From Neospora caninum Liverpool (Eukaryota; Apicomplexa; Conoidasida; Eucoccidiorida; Sarcocystidae), in NCBI RefSeq assembly GCF_000208865.1, contig NC_018398.1:6305427-6369426 (forward strand): a DNA stretch of 64,000 bases. The letters are read 5' to 3'. The notes below the pieces were generated by a model. The model searched no databases. It was given only the letters and a program-made list of their open reading frames with translations, and had not been told where the DNA came from. Each line of letters opens with the position of its first letter. Within the stretch, counting starts at the first letter, position 1. The position numbers and the translations under genes are program-made. This document shows positions 23,563-36,696 of the stretch, in pieces.

Positions 23563-26500
23563 TGATGGAAAGAATGGACGGGTGCGGCAATAGGCCTCTA
23601 CAACAGGACGGACACCCTACCGCCTATGGTTTTCTCGAGGTGAATGACGCGAACCCAAAAAAATGCCAGTTTGCTTCTCCACGGTTTCATAAGAAACAGA
23701 CACTGCGTTCGAGGACCCTCACTGGAAGACCTCACGTTTGTCGCATATGAAAGCACAAATCGCAATGCCTGATATCCTGGCTACCTGCGCCGGCAAAATA
23801 AACCCCTCCAGCGCGATTCCAGATCCGTTTTCAAGCACACGCTAATCGCGACGCCTCACGAAGGTTAAGGTCACCGGAACCGAAACCGTACACCGCCGAG
23901 CATAATCTGAGGGTGTTCCAATGGAAAAACCCAAAAGGAACTGTGTGTCCACTTTACACTGTCCTGTACCAGGTTGTACGAAGGTTTTTTGCGTCTCCCT
24001 TCGCCGTGCTCCCGAACGGATACCCTCGCTTCCACGAGAACACAACGGAAACCGAAAAGAGACGCCGAGGTGGTTGGCAGAACAAATGCGATCCTTGCTC
24101 GGACCAGGAAAATGAGAGAGCGCGACCGTTTCTCATCACGGCTTGTGGCGATTAACGGACGTTGCTGCGCGTCGCCGCAGGCTTATTTTGAGCGACCGTC
24201 CTGTCCGGCACGCGACTTGCAACAAAGTCGTTCGGCCGTCCGCCGCACTGAAACGGGCGGCCGCTGCGTCTCTGTGGGCCGTTCACGCTGGTCGAATCCA
24301 ATAGCCGGCATTATTAAAAGGCGCGTATCAGGTGACACGGCTCCCTTCAACGGTGTTGTTTCTTTCCCGGAAGGCTCAGGTGACTACACCAGTTCAGCAG
24401 TTGAGACTCGGAAGCTGTACCTCTAACTCGTCGGTGGGTGTCCTACACGCCACCGGCGTCACTTGCCAGGAAACGACTTCCTGGGTAAAGGCCCGGAAAA
24501 ACCAAACAGAAAAATGCTTGCTTTGCCCCTTACAATGAATTTCGTAGGCCTCTCAGTAGCAGATAGATGAACACATTTCATGTGCATCCTATACACACCA
24601 CAGCAGAGAAATATCCTCGAGGGTGTGCACTCGGTAGAAGGCGCGAACAGCGTTAGGTTCGCACACCGTCGCTAGATGGTATTCCAGTGAATACCGGTAT
24701 TTTTGAACGACTTTTTTGGGTTGCGCCTACCGTTTTCAATTCAGTGACATCTGAGAATGAACCGAGCACGAGCTAACAAAGACGGATTCAACACAACTGC
24801 TTCCACAACCACCGTCCAGGTAACGCCGAACCTCTCTCCGGGAATTGCTTCCCTATGCTTCGAGGTGCCAGCAGCGTACACTTAAGGAACATGGCCGTTG
24901 GATAAAAGCACACACCAGATAAACAAATGCACACACGGATCCATATGCCTATAGTAATACTGGGTTTCCGTTCGTCTACCACAGGGATATTGCGAGAGAA
25001 ATCTTCGGAGGGGGGGGGGGGGGGTGACACCCAGCTGTTTCGGCTTCAGGACAAGAAATTTTGAAGATCCAAAGAAGTGCCTTTAAGAGCAAACTATGTG
25101 ACTGCTGGTCGAATACTTCCTTCCTTTCAACCAGACCCTTTACTGTGCATGGAGGAACGAGACTTCACTTGGTGTGTCTGTCTTTCTTTTTATTCGCCAA
25201 CGATTGACGTCGCAGCTCGCATATGCCGGTCTCGTTCCAGCGCGCACAGTGCGGAACCCGTCTCCGCAACCCAAAATAAGTTGCACTAATCATCTACAGA
25301 ACGCTTTCTGAACACAAACGAGCAACCATGCCCAGTGTCTCCAGCGAGAGATTCGGATTTCTTCGCTTTTTCTCTCTCTGTACCCATTGGGTTCGTCGGA
25401 AAATATGCGGCCGAACATCGTCCCGCCTCTGACTCCTGGGTCCGACCTCCGCCTCTCTGTTGCCTGTGTGTCTTCGTACACAGCCACCGACGACGAAAAA
25501 CAGAGTACCTGGGGAACAGACTTAACCGCAGACGTGCCCCCCCACACACTCCATCGAGGAAACACCATGACTGTTTCCTTTCTCATTCGATATTCGAGGG
25601 GAAAACGGCAAAAAGTATATTGACGATTCAGCACACAATCTGCTGTCCGCATGCATTCTGCAGCGATGCGAGGGGGGCATGCAAGCGAAAACGACAGCGG
25701 ATTTTCTCGCTTTCACGACCTGTGGAGTTGTTAGAACACGAACGCCATCGTGAACAGACCAAACATGCTTCTCATTGCCGCTTTTGTACAGTGAGCGTCT
25801 GATGTTTTCGAGCGTAGTGCAACGAGACGAGGCATGCGTTTCGCTTGTCTCCTCTCATGGTGAGCTTCCGCCGCCAAGACGTTGGCCTTCCCGAAAAAGA
25901 AAAGAAAAAGCCACACACAAGGTGATTAAATCTTTTTCCTTCTGCACATCTCAGTATCTTTGCCAAGCCATCGGTGTTAGCAGAGATTTTCTGGCTAGAA
26001 ACCGCCGAGAGAGGGAGAGATCGACGCGTTCTAAGCCTTAGGACTCCAGCTTCTCCCAATTGTACTTTGGACTGGTAACCAGCCACCGCCACCAAGCCTA
26101 CAAGTCGACGGAGGGTGACCAGAGGACACAATTCTTCCGTAAGCTTCTTTCGGTTCCCCGAATTCCGCTGCTTCTCTGTTATGGGCATCCCTGAGACTTT
26201 ACAAAATGCAGAGAGAGAGAGAGCAGAGGGAGGGGGCCACTGAATCCCCTCTAAACTTTCCAAGTGGCTTGCGCTTGTCGCTGGTGAGTCTTCTCTTCTC
26301 ACTCGGCCCTTCTCTCTGAAAACGTATCATCCATGCATATATATCCACAAATTTTTCGAAGGAGCAATTTCTGTGCACATTTGGCCCCGCGGTCTTCTGT
26401 CGGAGTCTGTCCCCTCGACTCTTCATTCTCTCTCTCCCACGTCGCGGCAAACACAGAAAACTGCCCTTTTCCTGTTTTTTGATTTCTGCTTTCTTCTTGA

Positions 26501-26584
26501 GAAGTACGGGAACCCAGTTTGCTGGTCGCCTTCGTTCCCAGTGACCGCTTCATCTTTGCTTCCTGCATCCACACGTCTTCCCCC
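23563..26584. promoter_or_regulatory. Divergent spacer between the secreted-protein gene and SMARCAL1
   Basis: Three kilobases separate ATG 23562 (minus) from ATG 26585 (plus), so both promoters should lie here. Two WGAGACG-type heptamers are visible, at 24058-24064 (plus) and 24267-24273 (minus). A run of about 15 G lies at 25009-25023. No coding exon could be supported. Confidence 0.45.
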
Positions 26585-29500
26585 ATGTCCAGCTCTACGT
26601 CCTCTCTCCTCTCCTCTTGTTCCCCTTCTTCTTCTTCCTCTTCTTGCTCTGCCGCTTCAGTTTCGTCTTGTGTCTCACCTGCGTCTTCTGGCATCGCTCC
26701 CATCGCCCCTGGGAGTTTCTACGCCTCGCACAATCGCCCTAGGAGGCAACTGGAGAGCCTCAATCCTTCCCTCCCGTCCTCCGCTTCAGCTTCGACCTCG
26801 TCGAGGCCTGGCAAAGCAGGAGGGGACTCCGTGTTCACATTTGGGAAGCACGCAGGGAAATCGTTCTCGACAGTTGCGAAGGAAGACGGTAGTTATTGCT
26901 CTTGGGCCTTGTCCACGCCGAACCCCACCGGTTCGCTCCTCCTTTTTGTAGAGTTTCTAAAGAGACGCAGCGGGGCAGTTGGTCAAGCAGAACATTCCCG
27001 CGGCTCTGCGAAAGATGAAGGCAGAAGCCAGCTTCTCTCTTCGTTGCCTCGGGCGCCGCCTGGTGAGCCGAAGGCCGGCCAAGCATCGAGCTCTCACTAC
27101 AGAAACGAGTTAAACACAACAGCTGCTGCACTTCCCCTGTCTGTTTCTGCATCTTCCCCACCTGCGTCTGCTGTCTGCTCTTATTCTCATTCTTCGGATT
27201 CTGCACTTTCTTCACCTTCTTGTTCCGCATCGTCTTCTAACAGAGTCCCAGCCACGCCTGATGGACACAGGACGTGTGGAGATGCAAGTAGCCGTACGCC
27301 TGCTGACACGGACGACTGGGATGAACTCCTAGGACTCGCACCGACTCCACGCCCTGCGTCTTCGCCCTCCTCTTCCTCTTCGGTGTCTTTCGCTTCTTCC
27401 TTGTCTTTCGCTTCTTCGTTGTCTTCCGCGTCGTTGTCGTCCTCGTCCTCTCCCGCATCGACGCCTCGGCCTTCCACTTCCGGCGGCAGTTTGAGTCGGC
27501 CTCAGAACCCCTCAACTCTGCTTGGTGCCTCCGCCGCCGTCTCGTGTCCGCCAGCCCCCTTGGTGAACCTAGACCTGTTCGATTCGTTTGCTTACAACCG
27601 CCCGGGCTCCGTCACAGACCGCAACCGTCCACCTTCGCTCAATGACCAGACTCCCCGCCAACCCTTGAGCTCTCCCGCACCGTCTCCGACCGCTCTCCCG
27701 TCTTCTGCCGCGTCTTCGTGTGCTTCCTCTCTTCCGTCTTCAGATCTTCCTGCCTCGTTACGGCCACCTCCCGGGTCTGCCTCCGCGCCTGTGCCGCGAG
27801 TGACTGTGGATGTCTCTGTCGCCTTCCAGCTGTGTGCTCCAGACGCCTTTCGCATCGTCGCTCAGAAAAACGTGTCTGGAAATCGGGGCCGAGGAAAGGG
27901 AGCCTCCACCTGCAGCAAAGCTGCAGGTGGAGGCTGGGTCACGCATCTTCCGCGGGAGCTCTGGCTGTTCCTCAAGGTGAGAGAAGCGCCGTTCTCGGAG
28001 TGACAGAGAAAGGCGAAGTCGCGACTTTCCGCGTCTCCGCATGACGCGACAGCAAGAGACGCCTTCACATGCGACGAAAATATGCGCAGCGGCTCTGGCC
28101 ATCTCCATGGTGATTGAAGCGTTGCAGTGAACTGTCTCGCGATATCCTTCGCCTTTCTCAGAACACAGATTCAAAGCACAGAGAAGCATACATACCCATC
28201 CATATATGTATATATATACATATAGATATATATATCCTTATATGTATGCATTTTTCGTTTACATTTATATCCCTACACATATGTATATACAGGCGAAACT
28301 CTCTCTATACATCAAACTGCGTCTGCTTTTCTCTCGGGTGCAAGGATATGAACCCGACGTAGTTACTGAGCGGAGTATTCTTGGGCGCATGATGGGTTCG
28401 TGAAGAAGCGTGAACATACGCTGACAGAGCTCCAGCTGTGCACATGCGCTCGAGCGTTCAGTGCTTTCGCTGCACGATACACGCGCTCTCTTTTACTTTT
28501 CTTAGGAGCTTGGGCCGCTGAACCCTATGGGAGTGGGAGGCCGAGACACCCATGCGCTCGCCTTTCCTGCAGAGAAGTACGACCTCGTCCTCAGAAGCCT
28601 CAACGAGGTAAGGTCTGCGCCTTCCTTCTGCCTGGAGGGAGAGGCACACGACGCGCGCGGCCTTGACTCTCTTGGGGTCGAACACAAATGCCGACAAGTC
28701 TATCCTGCACGCCAATGCATGAGCACCTTCGGGAAACGCGCGGAGTAACCTTCGCGACGTGCACATCCAGGCGCACGGATCCGAGTGGCGTACGCTGCCG
28801 TTGTGAGGTCGTAGACGTCTTCTGAACATCTAGAACAAAATGTATCTCCAGACGCGCCTTTGTGGAAGCTGCATTTGTAGGTAAAATTCATATCCACATA
28901 TTTGGCGCGAGCCCCAGCAGGGTGATATGTGATGAGGAAGACAGCTCCCGAGTGACAGCGGCCACAAGAATCCCCAAATGCGAGGACGAAGGCTCGAATG
29001 GGGTGTCGCGAGGTCGCGTGTTTTTGTCGTTGTTTCTCATTTTCTTTCTGTGCGGGGCTCGTTGGTTTTGGTCCTTTTCTTCGGTGTTTCTTTGGACTTG
29101 GCACGTCGCTTTTGCGGATTGCGGTTCTGCAGCGGTTCATCTTCACGGATTTGTTTCCGCTCCCCGCCTTTGTTCTGCGCGCATTTCGCGCCTTCATGGG
29201 CTTTGCGTCGCCGCAACGTCTACCTCGGAAGACGGCCTTAATTCTTCTCAACCAAACGTCTCCTTCGACGCGACGAAGAATCGAGGCTCTTCCGTCTTCG
29301 CTCGCTGCTGGAGCTGTGACGACAGACGGGGGATCGGGGCACAACGAGAACCCGGCGAGAGAGCACGAGGAAAAGAGAGAGGCAAAGAGGGAAACCGAGA
29401 AGGAAGAAATGGAGAACGAGACGGCGCTGATCAAAGAGCTAAAGCCTTTCCAGGTACTGTGGAGAAGACATCGAAACAGACACGATTAGGAAACGGCGAT

Positions 29501-32500
29501 ACGCACAGTGCAGTGGACGTTTTTTCCACCGTGTCAAGCGTTGTTTTGTGCTTCCTCGCGGCATCCCGATGGCATTGCAGCTGAGACGCAGAAGACGAAA
29601 ACACGAGTCTTCATCGCCCGTTGCACTGCTCCTGGCGCGCCGTTTCCCCAATCTTTTTCGCCCTCGTCCTCTTTCAGATCTGCCGCTCCGTGGTGCTTGC
29701 CGTTCTTCGTTCGCATGGCCGTGCACACGTGCTCCTGCGCTGTCACCGCCTTCCCCTCCGTTTCTCTCTCCCACTGCTTTTTTGCTTTCCGCCTGACGTT
29801 TGGAGCGGGTTGTGGGAGCTGTCTGATGGGCCAGGGCTCGTTCGTTTGTTGCCGCGTTCTTGCTCTCCATGTCTCGCTCTTTTGGATCTGTGTTTTGCCT
29901 GCGTGTCTGCGTTGCCTTCTCTGGGGGATGTCCTGGAAACGCCTTCTTCCCCCCGTGTGCCTTCCCATTTTGAGTTTTCTTGCTCTTCGTCTCACCTGTC
30001 CGCGCTTTTTTACAGCTCGAAGGATATCGATTTGGGCTTCAACGGAACGGCCGCGTGCTAGTTGGAGACGAGATGGGTCTTGGCAAGACTCTCCAGGTAA
30101 AGCTTCGCCTCTGGGGGACTGTCAGCTGCATCTCCTCTGTGGATTTGTTAAGGCGTGTTCTTCTAGATTTCTCAGATCTGTCCTGGGATTTCAGGTTTTT
30201 TGCATCGAAGCTCTGTTTCGGCGACCTTGCGTGTAGCGACTGCTTCCACGTGGCGAAAGACTCAACGGTCTCTCTCCTTCCTTTGCTTTTTTCTCTCGTC
30301 CCTTGGACTGCGGTGTGTCTGTACACCCTATCCTCGCGCGGCGTTTCTAGCAGAAGACCTCTCTTTTGTTTTAACTTTTCCCTCGTTTCCCCGCGGTCTG
30401 CGCTTTGCTGCTCTCTGTGTGGTCGTCCGTGCCTTCCCGTCCATGGGCGTGTGTGCATTGTGTGTGGGCCTCGAAACAGTTGTACTTTTTGAGAAGCCGA
30501 ATGCCGTTTTCCACAAACTTCACGCTCCACTGATAGAAACGGCTGCCGCTGTCGGCGCTTTCTGAGGACTGACGCGACTGCGTGTGACGGCGCCGCCTTG
30601 TCTCAAACTCACGTCCTTGTTGAACCTCCGCGGGGCGTGGATCGCTTTCTTTAGCGTCGGCCTATATTCCGTTCTCGCGCTTCCCCTTGCCGGTTCCTCT
30701 CTGCCTTTGCTCGCAGGCCCTCGCCATCGCAGCCTTCTACCACAACGAATGGCCTTTCCTCGTCATCTGTCCGTCGTCGATGTAGGTCGTATGTTTCTCC
30801 TGCGCAGAGCCTCCCCATTGCATGCCTCCTGTCTCTTCTCCGCAGGCATCTTGCGTCTGAAGGCGTCGCGTCGAAGCCTTTTTCTCGTCTCTCTGGTAAC
30901 TCGTGTCGGCTCGTTTCGCAGATGGGACGCATCTCTTGCTTTCCCGTCGAGTGGCAAGCAGAGAGGAGAGAGCGAGACGTGACCTTCACAATCGCGGATG
31001 TGCGAAATGACATCTGCATGCAAGAGGCGTTCTTCGAATCTGTGCGTAGCGAACTCAGGGTTCCCCTCACGCTGCATGCGCGCCCCGTGCGAGAGACGCG
31101 CCAGGCTTTGGATATACGTGCATGCGCCGATTTCGATGCTTATACATGCACAGGCTTGCATGCATCTCAAGGTGCGCACGCGGAGGCGTGTCTGCTACTC
31201 TTTATCGGACGTTTTCTCTTTTTTGCGTTCCTTGCCTGCGCCGCCCAGCCGCTTCCAATGGCGAGATCAGGCTCTCCGGTGGTTGTCAGAGCTTCTCGTC
31301 CTGGACGAGGTGAGACCCCGCCCCGCCCGTAAAGCTGTGCCTTTTCGCCTACATAAGATTGAATACATCTTTTTTATCGACTACTTGCATGTACAAAGTA
31401 AATATGTGTGCAGGCGCCTACTTTTTTCAAGCTTGGGGGCGGTTTGCGAAGGACCACGGGCTCTCCGGATCCGACTGGAGGGACATGCGCACGAAGAAAG
31501 AGAGCGAGATTCACTGGCACCGGATGGCGGTTCATGATTTTGCGTTCAAAGACCAGAAGAGCAGCGGAGAGAGCGAGCACGAAGAACTCCAGAACTCCAC
31601 ATTGCTTTACATCATAAATGCGTCTGGAAATCCACATACAAATATATATATATATATATATATATATCTGCAGCAACATATTATATCTAAAAACATTGGT
31701 CGTGTTGCATTTCTGTGTGGATACATGTGTATGCGTGCGTGAGTGTGGAAATGATGTGTTGACACCGACTTTGTTATCAGATTTGCCTAGTCAAATCAGG
31801 CAGGGCCGAGATTCCGGGGAGGACCAAGATGGTTATTATTTCGTATGACCTCATCACGAAGCAGAAGAAATTCATGGCGCCGTACCAGGCAAGATCCTTC
31901 AGCGTGTGACAGCGTTCGCGTCTTTTTCTGATTTCTTCGGACATGCGGGCGACGCGGAGGCTCGCCGCCCTCGCTTGTTGTCGGCTGCTCGTCTGCGTCG
32001 TGTGACTGTCTCGCCAAGCAGAGAGAATCTGGAAATGCTTGCTGAAGCCAGCGCGTGAACTCGCCGGCGTCTCACGCGTTCGCCGCTCCATGCACGTTCT
32101 TCGCGTCCCGCCTTCGTTCGCTGTTCTCGCGGGTGTCTGTTGTGCTTCTTTCGTTTTCTTCAGACGAGTTCCTTTTTCTGACTCTTTCTCGTCTGCCGTG
32201 CGTCTCTTCTTCCGACTCTCGAGCCTCCGTCTCGGCTCCTGGCCAGCGAGCGCACGCCCTCTGCCTTCGGCAGCGAGGCGCGGCGGCCTTGTCTTTCTCT
32301 GTCCTGGTTGATCTCGTGTTTCCGCTTTTTTTCGCAACGTGCTTTCGAGGAGATTTGCGCTCTCTCCACTTCGCTTTTTCTCAGTCGGCCTCTCTCGCTT
32401 TGTCTCCAGGTGGTCATCTGCGACGAGTCTCACTACCTGAAGAATTACCAGGCGAAACGGACTCAAGCAGTGAGGCTGAGGGATTGCTGCTAAATGGACG

Positions 32501-33720
32501 AGTGACCCGACTCTGGCTCTGCGTTTTTTGCGTCCTTTTGGGGGGTCGTGGGCGGCCTCTTAGGTACCTCGTTGAAGCCGCGTGCGTTCTCGCTTTTTCC
32601 TCTCGGGGTTTCAATCGGTAGACCGTTCCCTGTCCCTTCCTCGTGGCGTCTCTCTTCCCATTCCTGTGCTGTCGGCTCGCTCGCCCTTTCGCGGTCTGCT
32701 GCGTTCGAACGTTTCGACTTTCCTGGGCTTCGTGCTGTCGCTCTAGATTGCCTCGCCAATCTACGTGTGCTCTACGTCTTGTTTGCCCTCGTCATTTTGC
32801 TCTTTCGCCTGTGAGGTTCTTGAGTGTTTTTTCCGTTAATGTATCTCTGTCCTTTTCCGTCGCGTCCCTCGTCTCTCGACTTCAATTCTGTTTCGACTCT
32901 CCTTTTTCTCGTCAGATCTGTCCTCTCCTGCGAAGTGCGAAACGGGCGATTCTCCTCTCCGGTACTCCGGCACTCAACCGACCAGTGGAGTTGTTTCAAC
33001 AATTCGACGCTTTGGTAAGTTCGCCTCTCGAAAAAGATGCTATGCTTTTGCCGCCTTCCTCTCGCTTCCGCGCGCCTCTCGTGTTCTGCCTCTAGTGTTC
33101 TTCACCCTGCGTCCGCTCATCTTGAAGTTCTCCTTTCTCCTCTGCGTTCACGCCTTCGTCACCTACTGGCCATCTGTCCCTCGAGCGCTCTTCGCTGGCT
33201 GCCGGCCGCACTGTCTTTCTCTCCTTTCCCCTTCTCGGTTCTTTTTCCGTCTCTTCCGTCTTTCGCCCTTTCACCTTAACCTTCCTTCTGGTTTGGCGGC
33301 GTGCATGCACACCCCTACTGTAAGCCCTGGGAACATTTCCACAAAAATATCAGCAAACAGGTACACCTCACAAAACATACATACACATATTTACACATAA
33401 ATAGGTATGAATATATATATATATATATATATATAAATTTATACGTGTTTCTGTTTCTCTGTGCTTTTCAGCTTCCGGATCTGTGCACATATCGCGAGTT
33501 TGCGGACCGTTACAGCGTCCAAGTTTGGAATCCTTTCACACGCCACTTTGAGTACGAGGGTCATCAACACCCAGAAGAACTTCATCTTCTCCTCAAGCAT
33601 ACAATCATGATAAGACGACTGAAGGAGCAAGTCCACTCCGAGCTGCCTCGGAAAATCAGGTACTCACGCATTCTTTGTTCCACACAACCTCGTTTCCCGT
33701 TTCTCTTCCTGTCCCCAAGC

Positions 33721-33752
<32 letters not shown>

Positions 33753-33787
33753 ACTCACTTAGTTATAGGGTATTAGTACCTCGGAGG

Positions 33788-33833
<46 letters not shown>

Positions 33834-34110
33834 GTGCATGCACGGGCGTTGTTCGGGAAAAAAGCAAAGCCTCTTCTGTTTTCGTTGCATGCCATGGAGG
33901 CCGAATATAATACCCGAGGGCAGCACGCTTTCCATACAGTATCCATGCATGAACAATCAATATATATATATATATATATATTTCTTTCTATCTCCGTCCT
34001 GGGATCTCTATTTGTAATCTGTTTCTTCTCTAGCTGTCGCTACCTTGCTCTGTACTTATATCTCTATGCATGCCCGTAACCTGCCTCTCGTTATACATCT
34101 ATCCACGCGA

Positions 34111-34146
<36 letters not shown>

Positions 34147-36633
34147 ACATGTGGCGACTTGGTTAGAATTCGGCAAGGACAGCGACTAGAAAGGACCACA
34201 CATTGTTTTTTGTAGGTCGCGAGTGCCGATTGAGATTCCGGCGAAGGAACTGAAAGAAATTCGTGAGAAGATGGCGGAGCTTGAGGCCGAGGGGAGGCCC
34301 GAAGCTTTCCTGGGCGGGGACAGCGCGATGAGTGGCCCCGATCCAAATCCAGAAAATACTGACCAAGTATGAAAATGTCGGCTTAACCAACCCTATATAT
34401 ATATATATATATATATGTTTACATGCATCTATGTATCTGTGTATATAGATGTGCTGCGCGTTCACACACTTGGGTGTCTAGGTAGAAATCTGTTCTTGGG
34501 ACACATATGTATTCAGACGGTGATTGATCTGAACATGAGTGTGTGTAGGTGCGTCCGTCTCTGTAGGACGAAGGAGAGGTGCGTTTTTGCGAGAGTCGTT
34601 TTCGGTACCGGTAGAGACGTTACTGTCCTCGTGGCAGCACGTGGCAATGGAACTCGGGTTAGCAATGGAAAAATCATGAGGTGAAGGGACGTGTGAAAGA
34701 CCATCGGCTACCGAATACACACACCACCGTGAGTACATGCGAATTCCTCTACAAGGCACATGCGCGTTTTCCTTTTCTCTCTTTCCCTCGCGTCCTCTCT
34801 TTTTGCCTCCTCGTTCGCTCCTATCGGGTAGGCCGCGGTTTTCTGTCTCCCGTGGGTGCGGTGCTGCCTCGGCGTTCGTCTGGCTTTCATTTCATCGCCG
34901 CTCGCCGGGAATTGTCACTGTGGCTGTCGGCCCTGCGTGCCGACGTGTTCTCAGCGGGTCTCCGCGTCTTCGTCTCCTCTGGTGGTGGAGCTTTTTACGC
35001 TGACCGGCCTCGCGAAGCGCGCGGGGGTGTGCGAGTTCTTGTCGTATCTTTTCAAGAGCGGAGGCGACATGAAAGTCATCGTCTTTGCCCACCATCGCGC
35101 CGTGCTCGACTACATCGAGGAGTATCTTCAGCAGACAGAGAAGAAACAGTCTGTGCGAATCGACGGCCGAACTCCGCAAGACAAACGCGAACGTCTCGTG
35201 AAAGACTTTCAGACCTCGCCACGTTGCCAGGCAAGAGACGGAACGCGAAACGCAAACGCCGAGCTGCCGGCGATCGTCAGGGGCACCAGCGGGTCTGCGT
35301 CACACTTGGTGTTTGAAAGAGAATTGGACGGGGGGATGGGGGCTGGCGCCGATTTCCCTTCATATATATATGTGTGTCCAGAGAGACGAATGGATCAGGG
35401 GGGGGGGGGGGCATTCGTGCAGCTATGCAGCGTTCTGACGAAGAGGCGTTTCCGTGACAGAGAGCTCTTTAGAGGGAGAGAGAGAAAGCGACCGAGACGG
35501 AATTTCGTCTACAGACACATTCCTCGGAAGGGAGACAGGCCGCCCTTTCTCGAGGGCGGTGAAGGGACTGTCCTTCTATCTCGATGTGAACGCACTCACA
35601 AAAACCCCCTGTCTTCAGGTTGCCCTTCTCTCCATCACGGCATGCGGCCACGGCCTCAATCTGACTGCGGCAGTAGGTCGACGAGCCTCTGAAAAAAAGC
35701 GGAACGAGTTGTGCCATGCGGCGAAAAACGAAAAGGGCGTGTTTGTAAAGGGAAGAAGTGGCCAAGACAAAGGGACAGGTCGAGCACGACAGCAGCAGAC
35801 GCCGCATCCTTTCCCAAAACAAACACGAAACTGCATGCCACAAAAACAGCCAGTGGCTTCTGCCGTCGAGCGAAACGCTCCAAGCACAGCGTGGACGTGC
35901 GTCAAAAGCACGAAGAATCGCGACACACAGAAGCGTTTTTGACTGCGAGCGGCTGACGGCGCCGGCGCACTGCGTCATCTCAGCGCCTTGTTGCGATCGT
36001 GCCTCAACACTCCATATGCACAGTTCAAAACCGTGTATTTTTACCTCAGCTACTTCCTGTTAGGTTCGGCACTGCCTGGCTGTCGAGCATCAGGGGACGG
36101 AGACTGCCGTTTTCGCTTCACGGTCCCCTTTTGGCGCCTCACAGGCGACAGCCCTTTCTGCGGGATTTCTCCGACTTGCCTGCCGGGGGGTTAGAGAGCG
36201 AATCGGGGGTGTTCCTGTGCTCACTTTCGTGCGCCGCGCTCAGTGGTCTTTGCATGCGTGTGGACATGTGCGGTTCCCCCCGAGGGCTTTCTGGCCAGAT
36301 TTCGTTGCGCGGGGTAGGTGCCGACCCCATGCTCGCCTTTGTGTGCACGACCCTCCGTGTTTCCGAGGGCGTGCGCCCTGACAAGTACCTTTCGCGCGCC
36401 TGACGGACGGGTTCTGTCTCTTGTCCACGCAGGGAACGGTGATCTTCGCAGAGCTGTACTGGGTACCCGGCCAGATGATCCAGGCTGAAGATCGCTCCCA
36501 TCGCATCGGAACTGAGTTCTCGTCAATCCAAATCCACTACCTCATTGCCGAGGTAGAGAACGAGAAACTGAACGCGCAACAGGCACCGACCACGCTCCGT
36601 GCTCAAACTGCAAACTCCATACATCGACCTAAA

Positions 36634-36696
<63 letters not shown>

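Noticed and set aside
29508..30236. Open frame through SMARCAL1 intron 3
   Set aside because: Only the segment 30016-30096 carries SNF2 motif I, with its own splice sites; the rest is Phe/Ser/Cys-rich intron typical of pyrimidine-rich DNA.
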